Assembly: GCF_014199445.1 (NCBI RefSeq)
Contig: NZ_JACIJS010000004.1
Coordinates: 186,001-250,000 of the forward strand
Source of the DNA: Rubricella aquisinus
Lineage (GTDB): Bacteria > Pseudomonadota > Alphaproteobacteria > Rhodobacterales > Rhodobacteraceae
DNA: 64,000 nucleotides
Direction: 5' to 3'
Positions 49,709-60,098 of this stretch are shown one piece after another (within the stretch, counting starts at the first letter, position 1; each line of letters opens with the position of its first letter). Below the pieces are notes generated by a model, which saw only the letters and a list, made by a program, of their open reading frames with translations, ran no database searches and was not told the DNA's origin. The position numbers were made by a program, and so were the translations under genes.

Positions 49709-51289
49709 ATGAGGAAACTCACTACCGCGACAGCCGTCGCACTTGGCATTCTGGCCTTAGGCGCAGGTGCCGCATCCGCAGAGAAATTGACCATCGGTCT
49801 CGCGTCAGAGCCGACATCTCTTGATCCGCATTTCCACAACCTTGGCCCGAACAACGCGATGTCGGTCCATATGTTCGACCGGCTTATTGCGCAGGACGAA
49901 CGGCAGCGCCTGTCCCCCGGTCTTGCCGTCTCATGGGAGCCGATTGACGATCTGACATGGGAATTCAAACTGCGCGAGGGCGTGAAATTCCATGATGGCA
50001 GCGATTTCACCGCTGATGACGTGATCTGCACCATGGCGCGCGCGCCCGAAGTGCCGAACTCGCCCTCAGGCTATGGCACCTATCTCAAGGGTAAGGAAGT
50101 CATCAAGGTGGATGACTACACCGTGCATTTCCGCACCGCAGAACCTTATCCGCTGATGGGCAACGATATCTCCACCATCCCGGTGATTTCCGAGCTTGGC
50201 TGCAATTCTACCACGGAAGATTTCAACGCAGGCACCGCCGCGATTGGAACCGGGCCCTTCAAATTCCAGAGCTACACGCCGGGCGAAAGCATCGTGCTTG
50301 TGCGCAATGACGACTATTGGGGCGAAGCGCCGATCTGGTCCGAAGTCGAATTCCGGCCAATCACCTCCGGGCCGAGCCGTGTTGCCTCGCTTCTGGCAGG
50401 TGACGTGGACATGATTTCGGGTGTGCCGACGACCGATATCGAAACCCTGAGTGGCAATGACGATATCCAGTTGAGCCAAGGCGTGTCCAACCGGGTCATC
50501 TACCTCCATCTGGACCAATTCCGCGAGAATTCGCCCTATGTCCGTGCAAATGGCGGTGGTGAGATCGTAAACCCGCTGCTTGACGTGCGCGTGCGCAAGG
50601 CGATCAGCATGGCCATCAACCGCGACGCGATTGTCGAGCGTGTGATGGAAGGCGTCGCGCGGCCCGCCGGGCAGCTTTTGCCGGATGGGTTCTTTGGCGT
50701 GTCCGACAATCTGGAGGTCGTGGCCTATGATCCGCAGGGCGCACGGGCGCTGCTGACCGAAGCCGGGTATCCCGATGGCTTTGAGTTGACGATCCACGGA
50801 CCGAATGACCGCTATATCAACGATGCCAAAATCGCGGAAGCGATTGCGCAGATGCTGACCCGTGTCGGGATCAAGACGGCGGTGGAGACCATGCCCCGCT
50901 CGGTGTATTTCGGGCGCGCATCGACCGGCAGCCCCGAAGGTCTGCCTGAGTTCAGCTTCATCCTCGTGGGTTGGGGGGCTGGCTCTGGTGAGGCGTCCTC
51001 GCCGCTCAAGTCGCTGATCGCGACCTATGATAAGGATGCGGGTTTTGGCTCCTCCAACCGGGGGCGGCATTCCGATCCTGAGACGGATGCGCTGATCCAA
51101 CAGGCCCTGCGCACGGTCAATGACGCAGAGCGCGAGAGCCTTCTGGCGCAAGCGACCGAACGCGCCATCGAGAACGTGGCGATCATTCCGACCCATTTCC
51201 AGGTCAACACCTGGGCGGCACGGAAAGGTCTGAGCTATATCGCGCGCACCGACGAGTACACGCTCGCGATGGGCGTGGTGAAAGAGTAA
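49709..51289 (+). CDS. ABC transporter substrate-binding protein, peptide/nickel type
   Basis: A 526-residue family 5 extracellular solute-binding protein. It has a signal peptide (about 1-24, ending AASA) and typical blocks EPTSLDPHFHNLGP, KFHDGSDFTADDV and VRKAISMAINRDAIV. It captures a peptide or peptide-like compound in the periplasm for the permeases that follow. First gene of a seven-gene operon divergent from a LysR regulator. Confidence 0.92.
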   Translation: MRKLTTATAVALGILALGAGAASAEKLTIGLASEPTSLDPHFHNLGPNNAMSVHMFDRLIAQDERQRLSPGLAVSWEPIDDLTWEFKLREGVKFHDGSDFTADDVICTMARAPEVPNSPSGYGTYLKGKEVIKVDDYTVHFRTAEPYPLMGNDISTIPVISELGCNSTTEDFNAGTAAIGTGPFKFQSYTPGESIVLVRNDDYWGEAPIWSEVEFRPITSGPSRVASLLAGDVDMISGVPTTDIETLSGNDDIQLSQGVSNRVIYLHLDQFRENSPYVRANGGGEIVNPLLDVRVRKAISMAINRDAIVERVMEGVARPAGQLLPDGFFGVSDNLEVVAYDPQGARALLTEAGYPDGFELTIHGPNDRYINDAKIAEAIAQMLTRVGIKTAVETMPRSVYFGRASTGSPEGLPEFSFILVGWGAGSGEASSPLKSLIATYDKDAGFGSSNRGRHSDPETDALIQQALRTVNDAERESLLAQATERAIENVAIIPTHFQVNTWAARKGLSYIARTDEYTLAMGVVKE

Positions 51290-51349
51290 CCACACCTCCT
51301 CCGGGCCGCAGCACATGCGGCCCGGTCACCTTGCTCGGGGAGCAGTCTC

Positions 51350-52327
51350 ATGACCGTGTTCGTGATCCGAAGGATGCTACAGGCGCTGCTTGTCGTGTTC
51401 CTGATGTCCGTGATCGTCTTTTTCGGCGTCAATATCGTGGGGGATCCGGTGTATATGCTGGTCAGCCCCGATGCCGATCAGGCCGATATTGAAGCCGCGA
51501 TCCGCAGGCTTGGTCTGGATCGTCCGATCCTTGAGCAATACTGGTTGTTTCTGAAAGGGGCCGCACAGGGCGACCTTGGCGACAGTTTCATCTTTGGGGA
51601 ACCAGCGCTGAAGCTGATCCTCCACCATATGCCCGCAACCATGGAATTGGCCTTCTCCGCGCTTATTCTGGCCATCGTGATTGGCATTCCGCTTGGGCTT
51701 TATGCCGGGTTGTATCCCGACAGCCGCATTTCAAAGGGCATCATGGCCGTGTCGATCTTCGGCTTTTCGCTGCCGACATTCTGGGTCGGTCTGATGCTGA
51801 TCATGTTGTTCGCGGTGGAATTGCGCTGGGTGCCCGCGACCGGGCGTGGCGATCTGGGAAGTTTCCTTGGCATTCAAAGCAGCCTGTTCACGCTCGATGG
51901 GCTAAGCCATATCTTCCTGCCCGCGCTTAACCTCGCGCTTCTCAAGATTTCCCTCGCCATCCGCCTCACCCGCGCCGGGGTGCGGGAGGCCATGGGACAG
52001 GACTACGTCAAATATGCCCGTGCCAAGGGGCTGGCGACGCGCCGGATCATCCTTGTGCATGTGATGAAGAACATCATGATCCCGGTGGTCACGGTCATGG
52101 GCCTTGAATTCGGGAGCCTGATCGGCTTCTCGGTTGTGACCGAAACGATCTTTGCGTGGCCCGGAATGGGCAAGCTCTTGATCGACGCGATCCTCCAACT
52201 CGACCGGCCTGTCGTCGTGGCCTACCTGATGATCATCGTGCTGTTCTTTGTGCTGATCAATCTGGTGGTCGATATCCTCTACTCCATTCTCGACCCACGG
52301 GTCCGGCTACAGGATCAGGGCGCATGA
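51350..52327 (+). CDS. ABC transporter permease, DppB type
   Basis: A 325-residue inner-membrane permease with about six helices and the BPD motif block QDYVKYARAKGLATRRIIL (EAA loop). It starts 60 bases after the binding-protein gene; its stop overlaps the next permease start (ATGA). Confidence 0.92.
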   Translation: MTVFVIRRMLQALLVVFLMSVIVFFGVNIVGDPVYMLVSPDADQADIEAAIRRLGLDRPILEQYWLFLKGAAQGDLGDSFIFGEPALKLILHHMPATMELAFSALILAIVIGIPLGLYAGLYPDSRISKGIMAVSIFGFSLPTFWVGLMLIMLFAVELRWVPATGRGDLGSFLGIQSSLFTLDGLSHIFLPALNLALLKISLAIRLTRAGVREAMGQDYVKYARAKGLATRRIILVHVMKNIMIPVVTVMGLEFGSLIGFSVVTETIFAWPGMGKLLIDAILQLDRPVVVAYLMIIVLFFVLINLVVDILYSILDPRVRLQDQGA

Positions 52328-53238
52328 GCGATATGACCGCAAACAACCCCGCGACCCCCGCACGGGTAGAGACCCCGTTCCAGCGGTTTCGCGCAGAATT
52401 CTTTGAGAGTAAGATCGCCACGCTGGCGCTCGCCATTTTTGTGATCATCGTGCTGCTGGCGGTGTTCGCGCCATGGATCACGCCGCAAAACCCGTATGAC
52501 CTTGCGCAGGTCACGGTGATGGACGGGCGCTTGCCCCCCGGATCGGAATCGATTGACGGCTATACGATGTGGCTCGGTTCTGACGGGTCGGGGCGGGATC
52601 TTTATTCCGCGATCCTTTATGGGTTGCGCATCTCCCTGACCGTGGGGCTTGCGTCAGGTGTGATCGCGCTCTTGATCGGGATGGTGATCGGTTTGGTCGC
52701 GGCCTATGCGGGCGGACGGATCGAAGCGATCATCATGCGCATCGTCGATCTGCAATTGTCCTTTCCCGCGTCGCTCGTGGCGCTGATGATGGTCGCGGCA
52801 TTAGGCAAAGGGGTGGACAAGATCATCCTCGCGCTCGTTATCGCGCAATGGGCCTATTACGCGCGCACGGTGCGCGCGACGGCTCTGGTTGAGCGGAGCA
52901 AGGAATATGTGGAGGCCGCACAATGCCTTGGCATTTCTCGCGCGCGCATCGTGTTCCGCCATATCCTGCCCAATTGCATGGCCCCGCTCATCGTTGTGGG
53001 CACGGTCCAGACCGCGAGTGCGATCTCTTTGGAGGCAACGCTGTCCTTCCTTGGCGTCGGGCTGCCCCAGACCGAGCCGTCCATCGGGGTGCTGATCGCG
53101 AACGGTTTTGAATACATGCTGTCCGGGCGCTACTGGATTTCCGTTTTCCCCGGCCTCGCGCTGTTGCTGACCGTGGTGTCGATCAACCTTGTTGGTGACC
53201 ACATGCGCGACGTCCTGAACCCGAGGTTGAAGAAATGA
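52324..53238 (+). CDS. ABC transporter permease, DppC type
   Basis: A 304-residue permease with the N-terminal helix TLALAIFVIIVLLAVFAPW, a GSDGSGRDLYSAILYG block and the EAA loop KEYVEAAQCLGISRARIVF. It forms the heterodimeric channel with the upstream permease. ATG 52324 overlaps the previous stop; its own stop overlaps the first ATPase. Confidence 0.92.
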   Translation: MSDMTANNPATPARVETPFQRFRAEFFESKIATLALAIFVIIVLLAVFAPWITPQNPYDLAQVTVMDGRLPPGSESIDGYTMWLGSDGSGRDLYSAILYGLRISLTVGLASGVIALLIGMVIGLVAAYAGGRIEAIIMRIVDLQLSFPASLVALMMVAALGKGVDKIILALVIAQWAYYARTVRATALVERSKEYVEAAQCLGISRARIVFRHILPNCMAPLIVVGTVQTASAISLEATLSFLGVGLPQTEPSIGVLIANGFEYMLSGRYWISVFPGLALLLTVVSINLVGDHMRDVLNPRLKK

Positions 53239-54212
53239 GCGCCGTTCTCGAAATCAGCGGGCTCAAGACCCATTTCTTCACCCATGCAGGCGTGGTGAAA
53301 GCCGTGGATGGTGTCGATTTCACCGTCTCAAAGGGAGAAATCATGGGGCTGGTGGGCGAGTCCGGTTCGGGCAAGTCGATCACCGGCTTCTCCATCCTTG
53401 GTCTGATCGACCCGCCCGGTCGCATCGTTGAAGGGTCGATCAAGTTCAACGGCGAGGAGATCGCCAATGCCCCTGAAAACCGGCTGCAAAGCCTGCGGGG
53501 CAATCGTATCTCCATGATCTTTCAGGATCCGATGATGACCCTCAACCCGGTGCTGCGGGTGGACACGCAAATGATGGAGGCGATCCTCGCGCATGAGGCC
53601 GTGTCGAAACAGACCGCGTGGGAGCGGGCGCGCGATGCGCTTGGCCTTGTCGGTATCCCCTCCCCGGAGGAGCGGCTGCGGGCCTATCCGCACCAATTGT
53701 CGGGCGGGATGCGACAGCGCGTGGCGATTGCCACGGCGTTTCTGAACAAGCCGGACCTGATCATCGCGGATGAGCCTACCACGGCGCTTGATGTCACCAT
53801 TCAGGCGCAGATCATCCATGAGGCGCAAAAGCTCACCAAACAGACCGGCACGGCGATGATCTGGATCACCCATGACCTTGCCGTGGTGGCGGGGCTCGCG
53901 GATCGGATATCGGTCATGTATGCCGGGCGCATCGTGGAGCAGGGCGGGATTGACGATGTGATCGACCGGCCGCTGCACCCCTATACCGTTGGCCTGCTCG
54001 GATCGGTGCCGACGGCGAACCGGCGCGGCAAGCGGCTTTTTCAGATCGAAGGGATGACGCCCAACATGCTGGCCCTGCCCGAAGGCTGCGCCTTTGGCCC
54101 GCGCTGTCATGCCCGGACCGCTGCCTGCGATCAGCAGCCACCCAATGACCATGCGGGCGACCGCCGGTTCCGCTGTTTCAATCCACATCTTGCAGTCGAG
54201 GCAGGCCAATGA
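53235..54212 (+). CDS. ABC transporter ATP-binding protein, DppD type
   Basis: A 325-residue ATPase: Walker [11 protein letters not shown], signature [15 protein letters not shown], Walker [13 protein letters not shown] and the oligopeptide-transporter C-terminal Cys-rich block ([14 protein letters not shown]). It powers the importer. Overlaps both neighbours by four bases. Confidence 0.93.
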   Translation: MSAVLEISGLKTHFFTHAGVVKAVDGVDFTVSKGEIMGLVGESGSGKSITGFSILGLIDPPGRIVEGSIKFNGEEIANAPENRLQSLRGNRISMIFQDPMMTLNPVLRVDTQMMEAILAHEAVSKQTAWERARDALGLVGIPSPEERLRAYPHQLSGGMRQRVAIATAFLNKPDLIIADEPTTALDVTIQAQIIHEAQKLTKQTGTAMIWITHDLAVVAGLADRISVMYAGRIVEQGGIDDVIDRPLHPYTVGLLGSVPTANRRGKRLFQIEGMTPNMLALPEGCAFGPRCHARTAACDQQPPNDHAGDRRFRCFNPHLAVEAGQ

Positions 54213-55213
54213 CCGCACCGCTCGTAGAAATCCGGGGTGTCTCGAAACGCTTTACCAAGCGATTGGACGTGGCGGGCAAGATCGCCCAAAAGCTCGGCGC
54301 GGATATCCGTGAGGAAACCGTCCATGCGGTCGACAATGTCACCCTGTCGATCCAACCGGGGGAGGTGCTGGGCCTTGTGGGCGAGTCTGGCTGCGGCAAG
54401 TCTACGCTAGGGCGGGTGGTCGCGGGTATTCATGCGGCAAGCGATGGACAGATGTTCTTTGAAGGCCGGGATGTCGCCACGCTCAACAACGCGGATAAGC
54501 GGACGGCGACGCTGGCCATCCAGATGATCTTTCAGGATCCGTTCGCCAGCCTCAATCCCCGGATGCGGGTCGAGGATATCATTGGTGAAGCGCCCCAAAT
54601 GCACGGCATCGTCACCAAGGACGACATCCCCGCTTACGTCGAAGAGGTGATGCGTAAGGTCGGTCTCGATCCCTCCCTGAAAAAGCGGTACCCGCACCAG
54701 TTTTCCGGTGGACAGCGGCAGCGGATTGGCATCGCGCGGGCCCTTGCCGTCAAGCCGAAATTCCTCGTCTGTGACGAGGCCATCGCGGCGCTTGACGTGT
54801 CGATTCAGGCGCAGGTCATCAACCTGTTCATGGACCTGCGCGAAGAGTTGGGCCTGACCTATCTGTTCATCAGCCATGACCTGAGCGTGGTTGAGCATAT
54901 CGCGGATCGGGTGGCGATCATGTATCTGGGCCGGATCGTGGAAAGCGCCACGACGGAGGAGATTTTCTCGAACCCGCGCCATCCCTATACCAAGGCACTG
55001 CTTGCCGAGGCGCCGCGCCTTGATCAGCGGCGCCGGGTGTTTGCACCGATCGAAGGGGAAATCCCGTCGCCGCTTGATCCGCCGCCGGGATGCACCTTCC
55101 ACCCTCGCTGCCCGGTCGCGACCGCCGCGTGCCGGACCACCATACCCGAACTGAAAGCCGGAAAGGACGGGCGCGAAACCGCCTGCCTTCTGGAACATCT
55201 CGAAACCGCTTGA
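54209..55213 (+). CDS. ABC transporter ATP-binding protein, DppF type
   Basis: A 334-residue ATPase: Walker [12 protein letters not shown], signature [15 protein letters not shown], Walker [13 protein letters not shown], and a C-terminal [14 protein letters not shown]. In Walker B the usual DEPxSALD reads DEAIAALD, as in many DppF. It pairs with the previous ATPase. Confidence 0.93.
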   Translation: MTAPLVEIRGVSKRFTKRLDVAGKIAQKLGADIREETVHAVDNVTLSIQPGEVLGLVGESGCGKSTLGRVVAGIHAASDGQMFFEGRDVATLNNADKRTATLAIQMIFQDPFASLNPRMRVEDIIGEAPQMHGIVTKDDIPAYVEEVMRKVGLDPSLKKRYPHQFSGGQRQRIGIARALAVKPKFLVCDEAIAALDVSIQAQVINLFMDLREELGLTYLFISHDLSVVEHIADRVAIMYLGRIVESATTEEIFSNPRHPYTKALLAEAPRLDQRRRVFAPIEGEIPSPLDPPPGCTFHPRCPVATAACRTTIPELKAGKDGRETACLLEHLETA

Positions 55214-55234
55214 TGCGTGACGCTGGAGCTTCCC

Positions 55235-56641
55235 TTGCAAAATACTGACCCGATTTGGGACCATGTCGACCGCCACCGTGATGACTTCATCACCCTGTCC
55301 GACCGCGTTTTTGACACGCCAGAGACCCTCTATGCCGAACACAAATCGGTCGCTGAACACAAACGGATGCTGCAATCCCAAGGGTTCACGCTAACGGAGA
55401 ATGCCGCCGGTATCCCCACCGCCGTGGTCGGGGAAGCGGGCGAGGGTGGCCCGGTCATCGCCATTTTGGGGGAATATGACGCGCTGCCCTATCTGAGCCA
55501 AGAACCCGGCAAGGCGCAGCATCAGCCGCTTGAAGAAGGCGGAAACGGGCATGGCTGCGGGCATAACCTGTTGGGTGCAGCGGCGCTGCTTGCGGCAACC
55601 GCGCTCAAGGATTGGATGGCCGAGAACGGCATCAAGGGGCGCGTGCGCTATTACGGCTGCCCGGCGGAGGAAGGCGGCGCGGCCAAGACTTACATGGTGC
55701 GCGAAGGATTGTTTGATGATGTGGATGCCGCGATTTCATGGCATCCGGCGACGTTCACCGGCGTGAACGAGGCGCGCTCGCTGGCCAATACGCGGATTGA
55801 TTTCACCTTTCACGGAAAGGCGGCGCACGCGGCAGGCGCGCCTGAATTGGGCCGCTCTGCCCTTGATGCGGTCGAGTTGATGAATATCGGCGTCAATTAC
55901 CTGCGCGAACACATGCCGGACGCGGCGCGCGTGCATTATGCCTATCTTGATGCGGGCGGGGTTGCGCCCAATGTGGTGCAGGCCAAGGCCACGGTGCGCC
56001 AACTGATCCGGGCAAGCTCGCTTCCTGATCTGCAAGACCTCGTGACCCGCGTGCGCAATATCGCGGATGGTGCCGCGCTGATGACCGGCACACGCGTCAC
56101 GAGCCAAGTGTTCTCAGGCGTGTCAAACCTTTTGGGAAACCGCCCGCTGGAGGAGACGATGCAGCGCGAGTTGGAAAAGCTCGGTCCGGTGGTGTTTGAT
56201 GCAGCCGACGATGCGTTCGCCCGCGAAATACAGGCCACGCTGACCCAAGCCGATATCGACACGACCTTTAAGCGGATCGGGGCCAAACCGGTGAAAGGGC
56301 TGGCGCTGTGCGATTTCATCGCGCCGCTTGATCGGCACAGTGAGGGGGGCGAAGGCTCCACCGATGTGGGCGATGTCAGTTGGGCCGTGCCAACCGTGCA
56401 GGCGCGAGTCGCCACATGTGCCATCGGCACTCCGTTTCACACATGGCAGACCGTGGCGCAGGGCAAGGCACCTGCCGCGCATAAGGGCATGATCTATGCG
56501 GCAAAGGCGATGGCCGCGACGGCCTGCCGCCTGATCGAAGACCCGTCCTTGATCACGGCTGCGCGGGACACGCATCATGACCATCTTGAGCAGACACCCT
56601 ATAGCTGCCCGATCCCTGATGATGTCCGCCCTCCGGTCTGA
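55235..56641 (+). CDS. M20 family amidohydrolase (AbgB-like)
   Basis: A metal-dependent amidohydrolase of about 468 residues (M20D). Blocks: ILGEYDALPYLSQEPGKAQH, the metal site GHGCGHNLLGAAAL, and CPAEEGGAAKTYM with the catalytic Glu. It resembles AbgB, which cuts p-aminobenzoyl-glutamate, and amide-conjugate hydrolases. TTG 55235 follows GGAG; GTG 55217 is the alternative. Its place after a peptide importer suggests it cleaves the imported compound in the cytoplasm. Confidence 0.87.
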   Translation: MQNTDPIWDHVDRHRDDFITLSDRVFDTPETLYAEHKSVAEHKRMLQSQGFTLTENAAGIPTAVVGEAGEGGPVIAILGEYDALPYLSQEPGKAQHQPLEEGGNGHGCGHNLLGAAALLAATALKDWMAENGIKGRVRYYGCPAEEGGAAKTYMVREGLFDDVDAAISWHPATFTGVNEARSLANTRIDFTFHGKAAHAAGAPELGRSALDAVELMNIGVNYLREHMPDAARVHYAYLDAGGVAPNVVQAKATVRQLIRASSLPDLQDLVTRVRNIADGAALMTGTRVTSQVFSGVSNLLGNRPLEETMQRELEKLGPVVFDAADDAFAREIQATLTQADIDTTFKRIGAKPVKGLALCDFIAPLDRHSEGGEGSTDVGDVSWAVPTVQARVATCAIGTPFHTWQTVAQGKAPAAHKGMIYAAKAMAATACRLIEDPSLITAARDTHHDHLEQTPYSCPIPDDVRPPV

Positions 56642-56653
56642 AAGGTTAACCGC

Positions 56654-58039
56654 GTGAGCCGTGCCACCGCCATAGACGCCGCCACCCGCTTTTTCGACAC
56701 GGGCGCGTTTGCCAGCGCGCTTGGCGAATTTGTTGCTTGCCCGACGGAAAGCCAGATACCCGGCACTATCGAGACGCTGCATCACTATCTTGAGGCGGTC
56801 CTGATCCCACGTCTTGAGGCGCTGGGCTTTACCAGCAGCATCTACCCAAACCCGATGGAGAACGCGGGGCCGATCCTTGTGGCCGACCGGATCGAGGACA
56901 GAGCGCTGCCCACGATCCTGTCCTATGGCCATGGCGATGTGATCCGTGCGCAGACCGAGCAGTGGCGCGAGGGGGTGCATCCGTTCCAACTTGTCGAGGA
57001 GGGGGAGCGGCTCTATGGGCGCGGAACCGCGGACAACAAAGGGCAACACCTGATCAATATGGCCGCCCTTGCCGCTGTGATCGAGGCGCGCGGATCGCTC
57101 GGCTTCAACTGCCGCTTCCTCATCGAGATGGGGGAGGAGATGGGATCGCCGGGGCTGTCGGAGTTCTGCGCGGCCCACCGGCAGGAGCTTGCCGCCGATG
57201 TTCTGATCGCGTCCGACGGGCCACGGCTTCAGTCGGACACGCCGACGATGTTCATGGGTGCGCGCGGGGGTATTTCCTTCGATCTGGTGGTCGATCTGCG
57301 GGATGGGGCGCATCATTCGGGCAATTGGGGCGGTGTGCTTGCCGATCCCGCGATGATCGTGGCGCAGGCTCTGTCCACGATCACCGATGCGCGCGGGCAG
57401 ATCAAACTTCCCGAATGGCGCCCCACCAGCCTGACCCAGGACATCCGCGACGCTTTGCGCGATTTGCCTATCGAAGGCGATGGCGGCCCGGAGATTGACC
57501 CCAACTGGGGCGAAGAGGGCCTGACCCCCGCCGAACGCCTGTTCGGCTGGAACAGCTTTGCCGTGCTCGCGATGAAAAGCGGCGTGCCGGAAGCCCCGGT
57601 CAACGCAATCTCCGGCATGGCAAAAGCCGCCTGTCAGTTGCGTTTTGTCGTTGGGACCGATCAGGATGACATCTTGCCCGCGTTGCGCCGTCATCTGGAT
57701 GCGCATGGGTTCGGGATGGTGCAGATCATCCCCCATGAGCGCGCGTTCTTTGATGCGACGCGGCTGTCGCCCGATCATCCGTGGGTCCGGTTCGTGGCGC
57801 GGTCGCTGCTAGAGACCTCCGGCAAAGCGCCCCATATCCTGCCCAACCTCGCCGGGTCATTGCCGAACGAGGTATTCGCGGATGTGCTGGGCCTGCCGAC
57901 TGTCTGGGTGCCCCATTCCTATCGCGGCTGTTCCCAGCACGCGCCGAACGAGCACATCCTCAAGCCCGTCACCCGCGACGCGCTGCGGCTGATGGCCGGG
58001 CTGTTCTGGGATATTGGTGAGATGGGCAAGGGCATCTAG
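56654..58039 (+). CDS. M20 family metallopeptidase
   Basis: A 461-residue M20 enzyme (ArgE/DapE/carnosinase-like). Metal ligands are in [23 protein letters not shown] (His, bridging Asp) and [13 protein letters not shown] (catalytic and metal Glu). It starts at GTG 56654 after AAAGG, 12 bases from the previous gene. As last gene of the importer operon it probably hydrolyses the same imported substrate or a product of the AbgB-like enzyme. Confidence 0.9.
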   Translation: MSRATAIDAATRFFDTGAFASALGEFVACPTESQIPGTIETLHHYLEAVLIPRLEALGFTSSIYPNPMENAGPILVADRIEDRALPTILSYGHGDVIRAQTEQWREGVHPFQLVEEGERLYGRGTADNKGQHLINMAALAAVIEARGSLGFNCRFLIEMGEEMGSPGLSEFCAAHRQELAADVLIASDGPRLQSDTPTMFMGARGGISFDLVVDLRDGAHHSGNWGGVLADPAMIVAQALSTITDARGQIKLPEWRPTSLTQDIRDALRDLPIEGDGGPEIDPNWGEEGLTPAERLFGWNSFAVLAMKSGVPEAPVNAISGMAKAACQLRFVVGTDQDDILPALRRHLDAHGFGMVQIIPHERAFFDATRLSPDHPWVRFVARSLLETSGKAPHILPNLAGSLPNEVFADVLGLPTVWVPHSYRGCSQHAPNEHILKPVTRDALRLMAGLFWDIGEMGKGI

Positions 58040-58112
58040 TCGCCGATCCGCGCAAGACACATGGGTCAAGCCACGATAATTCCCATGTGTGCCCCCGTGA
58101 CGTTGTGTCGTG

Positions 58113-58141
58113 TTTGACGCACCGCCTGCGCACGAATATTT
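58113..58141 (+). promoter_or_regulatory. candidate promoter of the ETF-QO gene
   Basis: TTGACG (58113-58118), a 17-base spacer and TATTTC (58136-58141) give a sigma-70-like promoter 70 bases before the gene start. It is the only such pair in the 171-base gap. Confidence 0.35.
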
Positions 58142-58210
58142 CGTATAGCAACTTGTAATGCAGACCTGCTTTCGCAAAACATGAGCGCGCGCAGGCAATG
58201 GGAGGATGCA

Positions 58211-59866
58211 ATGGCGGACGTAGAACGCGAGTCGATGGAATATGATGTGGTGATCGTGGGGGCTGGCCCTGCGGGCCTCTCAGCGGCGATCCGCCTCAAG
58301 CAGCTTCATCCCGAGCGGGAAGTTGTCGTTCTTGAAAAAGGGTCCGAGGTCGGCGCGCATATCCTGTCAGGTGCGGTGCTTGATCCTTGCGGTCTGGACG
58401 CGCTGATCCCCGATTGGAAAGAGCGCGGCGCGCCGGTCACGACCGAAGTGACCGAGGATCGGTTCCTTGTTCTGGGTGAAGCCGGGCAATTGAAACTGCC
58501 CAACTGGCCGATGCCGCCGCTGCTGCACAACCACGGCAATTACATCGTGTCGATGGGCAATGTGTGCCGCTGGCTCGCCGAACAGGCCGAGGAACTGGGC
58601 GTCGAGATTTTCCCCGGTTTCGCCTGCTCTGAACTGATCTATGGCGAGAATGGCGAGGTCAAAGGCGTCATCGCTGGTGAATTCGGGATCGAGAAGGACG
58701 GCACCAAAGGCCCGAATTACGAGCCGGGCATGGAACTGCACGGCAAATACGTCTTCCTGTCTGAAGGTGTGCGCGGCAGCCTCTCCAAGCAGGTCATCGC
58801 GCGCTACGGCCTTGATGCCAATTCCGAGCCGCAGAAATACGGCCTCGGCATGAAAGAGATTTGGGAGGTAAAGCCCGAAAACCACAAGCTCGGTCAGGTC
58901 ACGCACACGATGGGCTGGCCCTTGGGCGGGAATGCGGGCGGCGGCTCCTTCATGTATCATGCGGAAAACAATCAGGTGTTTATCGGCTTTGTCGTGCATC
59001 TGAACTACGAGAACCCGCATCTCTTTCCCTATATGGAATTTCAGCGGTTCAAACATCATCCCGAAGTCGCGGCAGTGCTGGAGGGCGGCAAGCGTGTCGC
59101 CTACGGCGCGCGCGCGATCACCGAGGGCGGCTATCAGTCGATCCCGAAAGTCACCTTCCCCGGCGGCGCGCTCTTGGGCTGTTCTGCCGGTTTGGTGAAC
59201 GTGCCCCGGATCAAGGGGAACCATAACGCGATGCTGTCGGGCAAGGCCGCAGCAGAAGCCGCACATGAAGCGCTTGAGGCCGGGCGCGGGTCGGATGAGC
59301 TGTTCGGCTACGAGCAGGAATTGCGCACTGGCCCGGTTGGCAAAGACCTCAAAGCCGTGCGCAACGTCAAACCGCTCTGGTCCAAATATGGCATAATCGC
59401 GTCCCTTCTGGGTGGGGCGGCGGATATGTGGGCGCATACGCTCACCGGGTTCAATATTTTCGGCACGCTCAAGCATGGCAAGAATGACGCGCAATCGACC
59501 GCCCCGGCGAGCCGTTTTGCCCCGATCGACTACCCCAAGCCCGACGGCAAGCTCAGCTTTGACCGGCTGACGAACGTGTCATTCTCCGCCACCAACCACG
59601 CGGAGGAGCAGCCGAGCCACCTCAAGCTCAAAGACCCGAGCCTGCCGATCAGCGTGAACCTGCCGAAATACGCAGAACCCGCGCAACGCTATTGCCCGGC
59701 AGGGGTCTATGAGGTGATCCGCGACGAGGATGGCAGCAACCCGCGCTTCCAGATCAACGCGCAGAACTGCGTGCATTGCAAAACCTGCGACATCAAAGAC
59801 CCGAGCGAAAATATCGTCTGGGCCGTGCCACAGGGCGGCGAGGGGCCGAACTACCCGAATATGTAG
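58211..59866 (+). CDS. etfD: electron transfer flavoprotein-ubiquinone oxidoreductase
   Basis: A 551-residue membrane-associated flavoprotein that passes electrons from ETF (fatty acid and amino acid oxidation, dimethylglycine and sarcosine dehydrogenases) to ubiquinone. It has the FAD loop IVGAGPAGLSAAIRL and a C-terminal 4Fe-4S site CVHCKTCDIKDP, with an extra Cys in RYCPAGVYE. GGGAGG precedes ATG 58211. It ends at a clear hairpin. Confidence 0.95.
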   Translation: MADVERESMEYDVVIVGAGPAGLSAAIRLKQLHPEREVVVLEKGSEVGAHILSGAVLDPCGLDALIPDWKERGAPVTTEVTEDRFLVLGEAGQLKLPNWPMPPLLHNHGNYIVSMGNVCRWLAEQAEELGVEIFPGFACSELIYGENGEVKGVIAGEFGIEKDGTKGPNYEPGMELHGKYVFLSEGVRGSLSKQVIARYGLDANSEPQKYGLGMKEIWEVKPENHKLGQVTHTMGWPLGGNAGGGSFMYHAENNQVFIGFVVHLNYENPHLFPYMEFQRFKHHPEVAAVLEGGKRVAYGARAITEGGYQSIPKVTFPGGALLGCSAGLVNVPRIKGNHNAMLSGKAAAEAAHEALEAGRGSDELFGYEQELRTGPVGKDLKAVRNVKPLWSKYGIIASLLGGAADMWAHTLTGFNIFGTLKHGKNDAQSTAPASRFAPIDYPKPDGKLSFDRLTNVSFSATNHAEEQPSHLKLKDPSLPISVNLPKYAEPAQRYCPAGVYEVIRDEDGSNPRFQINAQNCVHCKTCDIKDPSENIVWAVPQGGEGPNYPNM

Positions 59867-59872
59867 AACGAC

Positions 59873-59903
59873 AAACCGCCGCTCTGGATCAGAGCGGCGG
59901 TTT
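59873..59903 (+). terminator. intrinsic terminator after the ETF-QO gene
   Basis: AAACCGCCGCTCT pairs perfectly with AGAGCGGCGGTTT around a GGATC loop; the T run is short (TTT, then a further TTTT at 59907-59910). It begins six bases after the stop. Confidence 0.75.
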
Positions 59904-59924
59904 CGGTTTTCGAGGTCAAACTGT

Positions 59925-59982
59925 CTTGATCCGGGATCAAGCCGCAGGCGCCGGATCGCCCCCACCCTCCCGCACGGGAGGG
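59925..59982. repeat. further palindromes downstream of the ETF-QO gene
   Basis: CTTGATCC-G-GGATCAAG (59925-59941) and CCCTCCCG-CA-CGGGAGGG (59965-59982) are perfect palindromes in the gap between the ETF-QO gene and ubiK. CCGGATCGC (59951-59959) also pairs with GCGATCCGG (60076-60084). One of them may terminate ubiK, which reads leftward, though none has a T run. Confidence 0.55.
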
Positions 59983-60098
59983 CGCATTACGCGCTCTCGA
60001 ACAGCGGAACTTGCGTGCAGGCTTGCGCAATAAAGCATGTAGATCATTTGTCTTGGCGCCCACCTGAGGGAGGGCGCGATCCGGCTAAGGTGGGGTTG

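Noticed and set aside
56123-57778. A 551-residue minus-strand open frame opposite the M20 genes
   Set aside because: Composition is Arg/His-rich without motifs, and both M20 genes on the other strand have full catalytic residues.
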